Shown here piece by piece: positions 13,124 through 25,582 of a stretch of 64,000 nucleotides of DNA. The notes under the pieces are model-generated. The model had not been told where the DNA came from. It did no database searches and was given only the letters and a program-made list of their open reading frames with translations. How positions within the stretch are numbered: position 1 is the first letter of the stretch; the number at the start of each line of letters is the position of its first letter. The DNA is from Triops longicaudatus (taxonomy: Eukaryota; Arthropoda; Branchiopoda; Notostraca; Triopsidae). A program made the position numbers and the translations under genes. Location of the stretch: assembly GCA_022885665.1 (NCBI GenBank), contig JAGQDJ010000096.1, forward strand, positions 124,001 through 188,000. The letters are read 5' to 3'.

Positions 13124-14388
13124 TTTTACAAGATGAAGGGCGTTTACGCAATTAGAAGAGAGAAGAAACAAGACTTTCGCTGGTCAAGTTTAGGACAACA
13201 ATGGTTACGAATATGCGGCTGACGTCAACGATACGCAATCATCGCCACAGCGCGCGCAGGTGGCCAAGAGTGGCAACTAAAGAGTGAACATTCGACTATG
13301 CAAACTTCGGCTATATGCGTACCCAGTTATGTGAACTATCATTCTAAACTTGAATTAAATGCAATCAAGTTTTACGTATGCTGTACTTGTAATACTTTTG
13401 CAGTTGATGAATAAGACTACAGATAATGAGGGAATAAGGTGATGAAAGTTTCAAAATTTTGAAAAAAAGTTTTAACTAGTCAATGAGAGTGCTGTCAAAC
13501 AAAAGTCCATATTTCAATGGGTTAGTAAGCAAACATTATCGTTTCGATGCGTTTGTTTTACTATAAGATAGAATTTTTAGCAGAAACAATATACATGACT
13601 TAGTACAGTGATAATTAAGTTTGCATTTCAAAATTTTACTTACAAAGTTGGAAAATGAATCGAATAGATCATAGAATAGGGACTTAAGCAATTGCTGGCC
13701 TGATTTAAAATTGAAGAGTACCGAATGTGTAGACGTCGAGAAATACGATTGGGAAACATAACCTGTCGAACTACATTTTTAAGTTTTATTATGCTTGCAA
13801 TCAAGTGTGAGCTCGATGCTCCACTCGTCTTCTACAAGTATTTTTTTTTTCTTAAGATTGAGAAATAGAAAATGGTTAGTTTTTATAAATTTGAGAATAT
13901 TCGCAAAGTAAATAATTTGCTGTGTCTGTTACATTCGAATTACAGCACATGTAATTTTGTGGCTTGCAAGCGTGGAATTTATGTAATTAAAAACACTATG
14001 TTTTTTTAAAGACTTTTCTTGGCGTCTCTTCGCGTAGATGGCGGCAGCTACTTGCGGGATGCTGCAAAATCTGTTACTCCTCACGGATTTGTCCATCTCC
14101 CGCTTTAAGTAGGAAGCTAAATAACAACATTAGTAGTGTCTATCATGGGAGATTATTGTTCTAGAACCGTTTGAGAAAAGCAAAGGAGTATTCCTCTGAC
14201 TTTATGCATGTTTTTTAGTAAAGGTAAACTCTCCGCGAATCAATTATATCTTTATTTTTTTACGTGCTAAATTTAGCTTGACCGCTTTAGGATGTGCGAT
14301 TTTTTATTTGCCTTTTTGAGCTGTAATGAGAGCATCTGGGACATTTTCCCACTACATATTATTCATCTTTGAAATTGTTTAATATAGG
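13124..14388. promoter_or_regulatory. Shared upstream region of CD164 and ASK1
   Basis: CD164 leaves this interval leftwards and ASK1 rightwards, so the 1.27 kb must hold both promoters. I see no clear TATA box for either gene. The sequence just before the ASK1 ATG at 14389 reads TTTAATATAG followed by G, which looks like a splice acceptor. ASK1 therefore probably has at least one 5' exon inside this interval. Confidence 0.5.
14038..14108 (+). other. Candidate first coding exon of ASK1
   Basis: An ATG at 14038 opens 23 codons plus two bases up to a possible donor GTAGGA at 14109. If this is joined to the acceptor before 14388, the split codon is Lys and the frame runs straight into the ATG at 14389. 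That would add 24 residues to the kinase. The donor is only moderately good, and the same stretch could instead be an upstream open reading frame in the leader, because unspliced it stops at TAG 14110-14112. Confidence 0.35.
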
Positions 14389-17300
14389 ATGACAGATAGC
14401 ATTGGTAGCCGTAGCGATAATTCAGGTCACATCACAGTGGCCTCGAACCACCCCGGACGTATCACGCCCAGGATGGACGCAGCTTGTGTCATAGATTTGC
14501 ATCGTCCAGAGCAGCTTCATCCACGCAAAAAGGCATTTGAAGATGTTAAATTGGCCTGCAGCGTTGTCAGCGCCAATTGCCACCACGTCCAAGTACTTTA
14601 CGCCTTACTAGTTACTTCATTTCGCTTCTTGACTTTTTTCAAATAATAACAAATAAACAAAAAGTAAAATTAATGCAGTGGTTCCTGTTGATTGTATACT
14701 TTTCGAAAGGAACTTTATCTGCATGAATAATAGGGAATGTTCAAGTTACTTGTATGAATTTTTAACTAGCCAGCATACGAAAATACCTCTATATATCAAT
14801 AGCTTTTAGAAACGAGAAAGCCGTAAATTTGTTCTAAGTTAGTGAGCGTTTCGCGGAATCTGCAATAAGATGTATAAAATTAGAGACACGTAACGAAAAT
14901 GATCGATGATTGTTCCTGTTTCTTAGTTTGAGAAATTGGATTTTGGCGAAACCAACATCTTGGACACTTTTTACAATGCGGATGTTGCTCTGGTGGATTT
15001 GTCTATCCAGGTCCAACAAAGTGCTCTCTTCTACCATTTGGGAGTACGCGAAAGTTTTGGGATGAAAGAGAACATCTTATTGTACAATGACAAAGACTCA
15101 GACATGACGTTGATGCTCAAAGTAAGTTGTAGCTACAGTTAAAATTTTGGTCTGTTATTTTATTCCGTTAGTTCTTTTTTGACGTATATTGACCAACTTT
15201 TTTGTGTTTTGTTTTCGCAGCGATCCTGCAGTAATTATACTTTTATTTCTTATCGCGTGCTGGAATGCGGAACTTGTGTAGTGACTGATCCGGCAGCTTT
15301 GCGAGTGAACGAAGAAGCGCCTGACAGCAAGCTCCCTTTATCTGCTCGCCTGAAGCGTATTTTGCAAGACGTAGAAGTGCAATCCAAGTGAGTAACGAAT
15401 AACGAAGTAGAAATTCATATTTTGTGGAAATTTTTAGATTGTTAATTAACTCAAGTAGCGTGTAAATTATTCATGTGTTTTAATAGGGCTCACATGAAGG
15501 AGAAGTTTTTGTCCGATCTACGCAAAGCAAGGGAAACTTACACGGGAGATGAACTGGTGCGCGCTTTGCATAATATGAGACGTCGTTTAGATGATCCGAA
15601 CATCCTGTCAGGCGATGTGGTGCTAAATATGCTAATTTCATTCAGAGAAATTCAAGTAAGACCTTTGAGCAATATTGCGAACTAGGCAAAGTTTAAGTTC
15701 TAATTTTAATTATGGTTAGGACTATGACGCCATGGTTCAACTCGTCGATGATTTAAAGACCGTGCCAAACCGTCGCCATTACACTGCCACACCTGCCATT
15801 CGCTACTTGTACGCTTTTGCGCTAAACAGGTAAAACTTCTATATTAATCACGATTCTAACCAAAATTGAGTGAAGTCAGCGTGTTTAATTGGTAATAATT
15901 TTTTTTAAGAAATATATAATTCGAAAAGCTTCAGTATTGAGAATAAGCTTCTTTTATTTAAATGAAGTTACGTTAGATGCTTGGGGACTAGAAAATCTAA
16001 CGTGTATTTCCTGCCTCTAAATGAGTATATGTAGGTCTTCATTTGAAATTAAATGTCCACAAGTGTAGGAAATTACTTTCTTAATCAACATTTATAACAT
16101 GTCCCATATATTAAATCGCGTCCGTATTTAAAGAAATTATTCGAGTATAAAGTTTTAACGTTCACATGAAAATCGCCTCAGCTGCTCCACAGAAAAAGGG
16201 AAGCATTAAAATATTAAGTAATATTATCTCTCGGTTTATTTTAACTTCAGTAATTTACTTGCCGAGTTCTTCGCCTTGAATTTCACGCGTTTCTTTAAAC
16301 GAAAAGTGGAAATTTTGGTGACAATTGAGTTACTAAGACGTCAATAAAAGGCACGCCTAAACATGCCGAAGACGCTTTTCTGCTTTTTTTTTTAAGAAAA
16401 ACGCAATTTTCCAGTTGACCCCATTGTGCATGGAATTTTTGGATACCTACTGTAATCAATATTGCTCTTTTTAGGAGAAATAAAGAAGGAGACAGAGAAA
16501 GAGCATTGGAAGTGATGAAAAAAGCTTTGGAAAAAAAGGAAAACCACGTGCCGGATATCTTGTGTCTGTGCGGTCGGATCTACAAAGACAAGTTTGTAGA
16601 ATCTGAACACTGTGACAAAGACTCGCTCCAAAATGCCATTCATTGGTACCGCAAAGGATTTGAAGTTCAGCCAAACGAGTATGCTGGCATCAATTTGGCG
16701 ACGTTGCTGGTTATAGCTGGCAATGAGTTCTCCAAATCTGAGGAACTTCAACACATAGGTAAAAAGAGCTGAGTGAGAATTTGCTGAAATATACCAAAAA
16801 TAAAATACAATAAAACTGGGAGCAAAAATCAAACAAATAGTAAAGGGAAATGTATTGAAACAAAATCGAATGAAGAAAGACATATCTCCAAAAGTAAAAG
16901 CATGGACTTCATGTTTGTTGAAAGAAGTTTCTGCAGAAATGACGTGAAAATGTTAAAAAGACGAAAAGCTCAATTCTAGTTTGTGACACTAATAAAATCT
17001 TCTGCTTGATGTGGTTTTCATAGGGATGGTTTTAAATAATTTAATTGGCCGCAAAGGAAGTCTGTCGTCTTTGCAAGATTACTGGGATGTGGCGACGTTC
17101 TTTGAAATTTGCGTTCTAGCGGAAGATTATGGAAAAGCCATTCAAGCTGCAGAATGCATGTTTAAACTTAAGCCACCCAATTGGTAACTTTTTTTGATTT
17201 ATTTTCTTGGATTGTTTTATTTTAATTACTTATTTTTACTTTGGCTAAGAAATTATACATCAGAAGTTGATTACGGTAATTGTTTGTTTGACGGGCGTGA

Positions 17301-20300
17301 TAGTTTTTCTTTCATTTTGAGGATTTCTTGTCTCAAACTGTACTTTGTGCATAAGTGAATTTATGCTAGGTAAATTAATGTCAAGTTAATTGGTGGAATT
17401 TTTATCAGGCACTTAAAGTCTACGATCGGAAATATTACGTTGATCAACCGCTTCCGCAAGAAGAGTGAGGATGCGGAAGTGTCACCCGAGGAGCAAATTT
17501 TCAATTTTTGGTTGGAATATTTTATTGAAGCCACGAAACCTGAAGTGAATGATGTGATTCGCTTCCCGATCTTAATCTTGGAGCCTACAAAGGAGTTTAT
17601 GCCGAGCTACGTGAATGTCAATTTGGGAGCGGAAGAGAAGTCAATGGAAATATGGAATGTTTGTTTGCGATGTTTGAAAACCATGACGACTAACTGTAAC
17701 TGCCGACGCGTTCATAACTGGCTTTTTACTGCTGGCATGATTAAGAGTGTCAGGTATATTTTCGTTTTCTTCATTTTCTTTTCTAATCGAAAGTTACCGT
17801 ATCTCTTTGTACTCTAGTGCGTATAAGCGAGACGACCGGTGTTTATTTTTGTACGTACATCAAAACTCGGATGATTTTCAAATGTTTTTCCCCTCTGTGT
17901 CCTGGAGACAGCGATTTTATGACTTGGTGTTGCAACTCACAGCAGACCAGAAAAATGGAGGGTTTACCGACTTGGATGCGGATGAAACTGCCGGACCTAT
18001 TCAAGTAATTACGCCTAGATTCTCATTTTGTATTTTGTATCATCGGTAATTTTGTATTTTCTTATTCAGTACGAATATGAAATGGAAGACCAGAATCGGC
18101 GCATAATCCTAGGAAAAGGCACTTACGGCGTGGTTTACGCGGCACGCGACCTTGATACCCAAGTCCGGATAGCTGTTAAGGAAGTTCCTGAAAAAGATAT
18201 TGGGTACCACAATAGCAAAACCTCTTTCTTTTCCTTCTACTTTTTTTTTCTAGAGAAGTACAACCGTTGCATGAGGAAATCCGTCTACATTCGCAATTGA
18301 GGCATCGAAATATCGTGCAGTATTTAGGTTCGGTGTCGGAAGACGGGTATTTTAAGATCTTTATGGAGCAAGTACCTGGAGGTAAAGCTTATTGTGTCAA
18401 TACTCAGGTCGTAAACCGCTTATGTCCCCTCTGTGTCCCGTTTTCGTACTCGTATCGGTTATGTAATTACTTTTATTTACACATTGTGATTAATGCCTGT
18501 TGTTAGGGAGCTTGTCCGAATTGTTGCGTTCGAAGTGGGGTCCTCTGAAGGAGAACGAGGCCACGATCGCGTATTACACCAAACAAATTTTGGAAGGGCT
18601 AAAATACTTACACGATCAGAAGATTGTCCATCGCGATATAAAAGGCGATAATGTGCTGGTTAACACGTACAGCGGAGTAGTCAAGATTTCTGACTTTGGA
18701 ACCTCGAAGCGCCTCTCTGGAATCTGCTTGAGTACCGAAACCTTTACTGGTACTTTGCAGTACATGGCGCCCGAAGTCATTGACAAAGGACAGCGTGGCT
18801 ACGGAGCTCCGGTACGTTTTCCGAACGTGATCTAGTTAAACACATAAATGCTGTAATTTGTAATGCATTGCTGTGTTTGTAGGCTGATATCTGGTCCTTG
18901 GGTTGTACAATAGTTGAAATGGCGACTGGAAAGCCTCCTTTTATTGAGCTTGGCTCACCGGAAGCTGCCATGTTTAAAGTAAATGCATTTTTGTATTTCA
19001 AGTAAATTTCGTCGTCTATACGGGCAACAGTGTAGTTGTAGTGTTCATTGGTTCGTAACTTAAAGCAAGCAAACAGTAGTCTTTGTTCAGAAATCTGCAC
19101 TCCCTAGGTAGAAAAGTATATACGTACCGTAGCAGCGTTTTTTAAAAATTTATGAAAGTGCCGCACGGGACTTCACTCGCGTAGGCGTGTCGTATATTTT
19201 AATTTGATTTTTTTTTTTAACTCAGGTTTCATTCCGATCTGTTTTTCGAAATTGAGCACACTTTTTGAGTTGTATATTGCAACGTAAAATGCGCATTCTA
19301 ATATAATAAGTAAATTTGTACAGGTTGGCTACTACAAGATGCACCCTGAGATACCTTCAGAATTGTCCGATAAGGCGAAAAACTTCATACTTCGCTGCTT
19401 CGAGCCTGATCCGACTAAACGGGCTACAGCAGCTGAGTTACTGGAAGATCCTTTCCTGGCCGAGTAAGTCTGAACTTCCTTTCTGTACGTTAATTGAGAG
19501 CTCGTCGTTGGCTTTCGTCTGATACCCTTCGACGTGAGGGTGTCGCTCGTTTACGTTCAAATCCGTTTGAGCGAGAAATCTTCCCACTGCCGGAATTTTA
19601 AGTTCAATCATTCGGAGGTAGTTTGTTGAGTAAGCTATGCTTAAATGAATAAGTTGAACTTTTGCCCTTTAAGCCAAATGGCTAATTATTTTGTGTTTAA
19701 TTGAGGGTGTGGTCACCGGAGTGCACACCTTAATTAAGGGTGTGCACTCCGGTGACTGCCAGAGTACAATCATCTACATTTATGAGTAAGCTATGTATTT
19801 TTAGCTGGGTGTTGTATAAAGTATTTAGTTTTGTCTTTACTAAGAAATGTCTGATACGGTAAAAGTGAGGAGAAAACCTTCTGATCCGGGTTGATACTTC
19901 CTTTTTCGTGTATTTTGTGGGTAGCCGTAACCCTACTTGAGCTCAAAAGTTTCAGCATTGCGCAATATTAAAACGAAATAAAAGATTCCATGGGGACAGA
20001 ATTTGAACTTTTACCTTTTATTCAACTCCAGATTTAGGTAAACAATTCTCGTCCAAGTGCTTATAAATGCTGTCTGGTTGCTTGAATTTGCTTCACTCGA
20101 CAAGTCTTTCACGATGGAAAGTGTAGATAACACTGCAGCGGAGTCCGTGACACGTGGAGGAATCTATGCGTTTTTTAAATTGCTTAGTGGCTATTCCTAT
20201 AGTCACAAACATTACAAAGTTTCCTGCAATATGTGTAAAAAGCCATATGCGGCTTCGCATATCGCAACGAGCAACTTGATAAAGCATCTTAGAGTAACGT

Positions 20301-23300
20301 TTGTCTTAAGTTCATTAATTGTTGCCTTCTTGATAAATATAATTCACATTTTGTAGAACAAGCATCCAATGCAGTACGAGAAGTTCATACAATCGAAGAA
20401 GCGTGTTTCGAATAGATTTACCTCCCTCGATATTGGGGAGTATCTTGCGTCCCATGAGTCAGAAAACGTGCCTTTGGAGTTGGAAACCACATTTTTTCAT
20501 CCTTGTGGAAAACGCTTATCAATGATTATGTCGAGGTTCTTAAGTCTTAATTTTCTTATAAATACTTAGCATCGTAATCTGTAAATTTCTGTCTTGCGTA
20601 GTAACAGCTAAATTATCATAAACATTCTTAGGCTCCAAAACGGGAAAACGTCTTTGGAGCCATTTAGTAAGGTCGTAAACTGATGATTAATTGTAGTATA
20701 ATGTTAGATTTTAAAACCTAGATTTCGTTTAAAAATTATTACGAGTGTTAGTACATGGTCTGATTTTTTTTTTAATTAACAAAGGTCATCAGATTTTTAT
20801 TGACGCCGTTTATCATTTTCTGTAACTGAATCAGCTAGTTTCTTTGCGGTTTTTATATCATGTTTTATTTGGTTTATTTTAGGAAGAAGAAGGTGACCCG
20901 TCTGTCCGCGCAGCAGGAATACGGTCGCAGTATTTCGGTACCAGGAGAAAGACCGACCATTCGAACAAGTCATGCTCATGTAAAACCTCCTCCATCAACA
21001 GACGAGAAGTGAGTTGTCACTCATAAACGTTTAACCGCAAACTTGGCTTCCTTGATTGCGCTGATGTTTGAGTTGTCATCTACTAATTTGAAACTGTTTG
21101 GGGGTTTGAATAGTGGTTGTGTGACTAAATCCAGTCCTTTGCATACTCATGTGAACGCTGGAGTCCCCCCGACGTTATCACCTATTACCATGCCGTCTGC
21201 CTTGTCTTTTTCGAGGTAAACTTTTACACCCCTTGTTTTTATCGAAATCGAGTTTATTGATAGCTTATTCTATTTTACACTCGTCCGAATACTTTTTCTT
21301 TTTATTTCTGTGTAAGTCGTGTTGCGAGTTTTTTCGATATGCATGAATATGTTTTTAAGCTTTGGTGTCTTATATTGTGATATTTATTTGTTTACCGTTA
21401 CATGCAGCGATGAAGGATAGAAGGTAACAAAGTCAGAGACGCTTTGGATAGGAAATGAAATATGATTTGATGAATTGTTTCTGCATAGCACGTTGACGTC
21501 GACGACCGAAATGGAAGAATCAGGTTTGCTACGTCGGCACTCAAATGGTGGTTTTCTGTCACCCTTGTCGCCCGAAGTGGATGGCACGAAAGGCCCCGAA
21601 GCTGACGCGGAAGACGGTTTTTACCTGCTGAAAAAAGATTCGCAACGCCGTCAGACTTTGACACGGGTTTTGGCCCAGGATCAGCACAAGATCTGCGAAG
21701 TGTGGCACCGCAATATGCAGCGTGAAGTTGGCCAAACCTGTTTAACCATGAGCCATCTACTTACGCTGATGAAAGGGCTTCGAGATTACATCCCAGAACA
21801 AAATATTGCCGTGTTGGAAGACGCGGTTAGTACGTTGAGGGAAGCCTTGGATTTTGATGGAGCGGCGATTAACCACATTCAGCTAGCCCTATATCTCTTT
21901 CAGGATGCGGTAAGCACTTCCTACGTTTGCGCTTCTTTTCTCACCGACAGTCAAAATAAAAAAAAATGCTGGGAATCACGCTCAATGCTATTACATTGAT
22001 GTACTTTTTTTTGCAAATTTAAAGCTCCTTATTCGCGGGGGATACGTTCTAAAACTCTGAAAAGTAGAGATAAAATTACAGAATTTCATTTAAGTGTGCT
22101 ATGCACAAAGGGAAACTCAGTTATTACGAAGCTAATGTGTCTGCTTCAAGTATTAGGTCTTTTCGTTCCAGATTCACTTCCTTTAAAACATTATAATTCA
22201 GCTGATTTCAGTAACTCCCTCATCAGTTTTTATTGTCAGGATCAAAATTCGTTCCATTAGGGGAAAAGTTTTTACAAAATATTATCAAATTCGTAAGTAA
22301 AATTTTACACGGGACTCGCGACTAAAGAGCTTTGACTCTATAATGCGTGTAAGAATTCAAGTAATTTGACATTATTTTAAATTTTTCTAGGTTAATGTCG
22401 TGCTGAGGTCACATAGTATTAAACCACATTGGATGTTTGCGTTGGATAACTTGGTTCGCAGTGCTGTCCAAGCTGGGATAACAGTGTTAAGTCCAGGTGA
22501 GTTCTTAAAATTTACGGTGGTTTGAGAAGCCGTGAACGGATGATTATTATGTATGGGTTGCCGTAATGAAGCCTATTAAGCTTGCGAAGATTAATGTGAA
22601 GATTTTATTTGATGAAGGTTTACTGAAAGCACAAATTTTCTTTCAGAATTGGGAGCGAATTTGGCTGGCGGCGAGGCACAAGGCGAAGAGCGAGGAGCAG
22701 CAGAGGGTGGACTTCCTGAAGAGGCTCATGAAGAAGGTTCGACGTCGGGAGTTTCAACAATTAACTCTGCAAAGTCTGCGAAAATTTTGCAGAATTTGCA
22801 AGACGCTCGTGTCCGGAAGGAAGTTATTGACCAGTTGGTTTTATTGAAAAGGGATAACATGAGGTATGACAACCCAGAAAGTAGTTGTTTTGACAACTTT
22901 TCACTTTATTTGTTTCGTAGAATGTTACAAGAATTGGTAGAAAGTCAGCGTTGTTATCAAGAGATACTTAAAACTGCCTTGGAAGAGCAAAAGTTGCAAC
23001 GACAGTGGCTTGAGCAGCACTTGGAGACCCTTTCATCCGCGTAAGCCTTCGTTCTACTCGCCCGTATACATGCTATAATGCTGGCTTTTAGTTCCTTTTA
23101 ATTTTTAATAAGGCCTTTTAATTCGATAAATGCATACTTTGTTGTTTTTCAAAGTGTGAAAAGTGAACCTGTGGAGAGCCAAGAAAGTGGTCGTGTGGAC
23201 GAATCTTTGGTAGAATGGCTGCAGCTGTTGGGGGTTGACGAGCAGACCATTAGAAAAGTAAATTAACATTACCATTTTTTTATGTCATTGTCATTTCGTG

Positions 23301-23553
23301 TCATTGATGTTTTAGTTTACCAATGAAGAATACCGGTTGGAAGACATGTTGACGACGATGAACCGAGAAGACTTACGGCGAATAAATCTGAGGTACATCA
23401 ACTCAAAAATAATAAATCATATACAAATTGTGTGCGTTTCACATTTCAATATGAATGTTTTGTAGGGGAGGAGTGGAGTTGCGTATATGGAGAGCTATCC
23501 AAGAGTATAGGAGAACTCGATGTCGTTCATCAGACGAGAATTCGGCGTTGTGA
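14389..23553 (+). CDS. MAP3K5: ASK1 / MAP3K5-family MAP kinase kinase kinase
   Basis: Redox- and stress-activated Ser/Thr kinase that phosphorylates the MAP2Ks of the JNK and p38 pathways. 23 exons give 1327 aa (human ASK1 is 1374): 14389-14592, 14927-15121, 15221-15387, 15487-15655, 15720-15829, 16475-16758, 17024-17183, 17409-17753, 17818-18004, 18070-18203, 18254-18381, 18507-18811, 18883-18978, 19324-19463, 20883-21008, 21114-21215, 21489-21909, 22391-22496, 22647-22863, 22921-23040, 23155-23257, 23316-23392, 23466-23553. The N-terminus matches the thioredoxin-binding and TPR regulatory regions (FYNADVALVDLS, FYHLGVRESF). Kinase motifs: GKGTYG 622-627, AVK Lys644, HRDIKGDN with Asp738, DFG 757-759, TFTGTLQYMAPE 773-784. 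RSISVP at 890-895 matches the 14-3-3 phosphosite region. The C-terminus holds a coiled coil and a SAM-like domain (about 1255-1310). All frames close exactly. It could equally be called the single orthologue of the vertebrate MAP3K5/6/15 group. Confidence 0.95.
19712..19756. repeat. Near-perfect 45-bp palindrome in ASK1 intron 14
   Basis: The 18-base arm GTCACCGGAGTGCACACC (19712-19729) is repeated exactly, inverted, at 19739-19756. The 9-base spacer TTAATTAAG continues the symmetry except for one extra base. The arms are GC-rich in an AT-rich intron. It could be two transposon ends facing each other, a strong hairpin in the pre-mRNA, or a bound regulatory palindrome. Confidence 0.9.
20114..20569 (+). 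CDS. BED-type zinc-finger reading frame nested in ASK1 intron 14
   Basis: Two candidate exons, 20114-20293 and 20357-20569, join through a 63-bp GT-AG intron to give 130 aa. Visible features are VSCNMCKK, then ATSNLIKHLR, then across the splice NKHPMQYEKF. This is the Cys-x2-Cys ... His-x4-His spacing of a BED finger, the DNA-binding module at the N-terminus of hAT-family transposases and of host genes derived from them. The intron falls inside the His-x4-His element, and the frame is intact across it. After the finger come about 60 residues without a recognisable domain, then a stop. No hAT catalytic or dimerisation region follows. It may be a truncated transposase, a domesticated finger protein, or an alternative cassette exon set of ASK1. 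I prefer a transposon-derived fragment. Confidence 0.45.
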
Positions 23554-25570
23554 AACCTAGTGAGATAAAGCTGGAATTATCTGTGCAAAAAAGTTGCCAT
23601 AATTAAGAATTTTTAAGAACTTTGTTGAATTGTTTCTTTTAACCTGGAGTTGAGAGATCTGATTGCATTGTGTTGGTTGACGATAAGGCAGTTACGAACG
23701 ATATACATTTTATGAGATGTAATACATTTGTTGAGATGACATTTTACAAATTTTTTAAAAATTCTTGTATTGCATGCCCAAGGGTAGGGATATTAAGTTA
23801 TCGGCTTCGTTTACACTTCTTATATCCACCATCCGAACGATTTTTGGAGTTTCCTCATAAAAGACAGAGAGTTAGCTCAAACCATTCGTAAGTTACCCAT
23901 AACATGAAATAACCTAGAATCCTGCTCGTTGAATTATGTTGTAATATTTCTCGCTGACTTTACCACGCAACTCAAATGTAGTATTTCTAGTAAACCGCGC
24001 GAACATACAAATACGGAACGAGATGGACATGTCAAGCGTAATCATCTAGACCATGGTTTTCGTCTGTAGTACATGTGAAACAAATGGCAAGTTTTGAAAA
24101 CCGTACTCGTCAGCTTGAAGTCTGTCATTTTGATTGGACGGAAGGATGTAAAGGGAGATTCGCGTAAGGAGTTTCGCAGTCGTAAATTATGTTAGATTAG
24201 TCGTTTGACTTCGAAAATGTGGGGGACAGGTCGCACAGCTTTTTAGTTTTCAGGAACATTAAGTCATTTTGCGTAGAAACATTGCGATTATCTTTATAAC
24301 TTGCTTTAAAAGTATGAACATCAGCACTTGAGTACGAATCGTGTGCATACGATCAGAACACAACCTCATAGCTATGTTGAAAAGATCAATTTATGCTTTA
24401 CAACAAGCCTCTTAAGTAAGGCAAACCAATGTAATAAACGCCCCAATGAGCCCCAAACCCCCACTATAAAAGTCACTTTTAAAGCTATGATAAGTTCCGA
24501 ATAAATTCGCAATTACCAAGACTGAACAAGAATGGGCGTTTTATTATCTACTGTTGAAACACGATTACGGACTACTTCAACAAATGACGGAAATTGCTTA
24601 GACTGTGTACGCAATCTGAACCAGACCAGGAATGAAACTGTATATGTTTAATGCACCTTTTCTGATTTTCTTGTCAAATAGTTATTTTTAGCCAATTATA
24701 ATTTGAAACTGTAATGACTAAAGACAAAAATATTCTACGCACTGAACTTCCAAACCTCCGACAGTGAAGTCCTAATTGTTCATCTGCAACATACGGTTAA
24801 CAGAGATGTTTCCATATACCATCGCTTGTTTGACTTCAGAAAAGAATTGTACGCATGCCGTGCAGTTTATTACTTCTGTTTCACATAGCGTCACCATAAC
24901 GCGTATGTCTTGCTCCCAGGCTGTTCTGCAAAAATCAGATAAAGCACTCTTTATCGCACTCAGTGCCGCTATATACTCATTCTCGTTCGTAAACCCCTAG
25001 AATAACACTAGTACGTGTTTGTTTGATAAACTAGAAACAGGTCCAACCTGTGCGTATGCAGCTTCGCATAATGTAGTTTCGCCTGACGTTTTAGACCCAA
25101 TTTACAGTTGTTTTCGTCTGTAGAAATAGTTAGGAGTACTTGCTCATATGCAATTATTTTGATGCCTCCAAAACTCAGCACTAAGCAAAGCATAGTTATT
25201 TTGGTGCGTATGTTTGTTATTTAAGTTATTTTGCACTGCTCTTGACTGCATATAACAGTTTTTTACCGTAATAGGCAAAAGCCTACGCGGTCAGTCAAGA
25301 AAAAAAAAGCACAGTTATTTGAATTCAGAGCTTGCAAAGTATTCTCAACGACAGTAATAGAGATGAGTCTCCCTGTGATGTGTTCATAGAAGTTGCTTGA
25401 CAAAGTGCTTATAAATTGCAGCTGACGTCTTTTGACTTACATAGATTAAAACCGGAAAATTCAAGTTGATTGTGCCCCGAAGTGTTCTCGTATAAGGTAT
25501 TCAAAGGTTCCTCTTTCTTATAGGCTTATAAGCACGATTTTTGTCGAATATGTACTCTGAGCATACTTTG
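23554..25570. other. Gene-less stretch between ASK1 and B4GAT1
   Basis: The left end must be ASK1 3' untranslated sequence; I see no canonical AATAAA close to the stop. The remainder is AT-rich without supportable exons. A 21-base word at 25270-25290 (AATAGGCAAAAGCCTACGCGG) recurs with three mismatches at 53330-53350, suggesting a dispersed repeat. Confidence 0.55.
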
Positions 25571-25576
25571 TTTATT
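25571..25576 (-). terminator. Polyadenylation signal of B4GAT1
   Basis: AATAAA on the minus strand lies 6 bases beyond the B4GAT1 stop codon. Such a short 3' untranslated region is unusual but possible. Confidence 0.5.
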
Positions 25577-25582
25577 AACTTC

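Noticed and set aside
21398..21664. Minus-strand 88-codon frame within the ASK1 gene
   Set aside because: It lies antisense to ASK1 exon 17, which is explained by the kinase reading frame.
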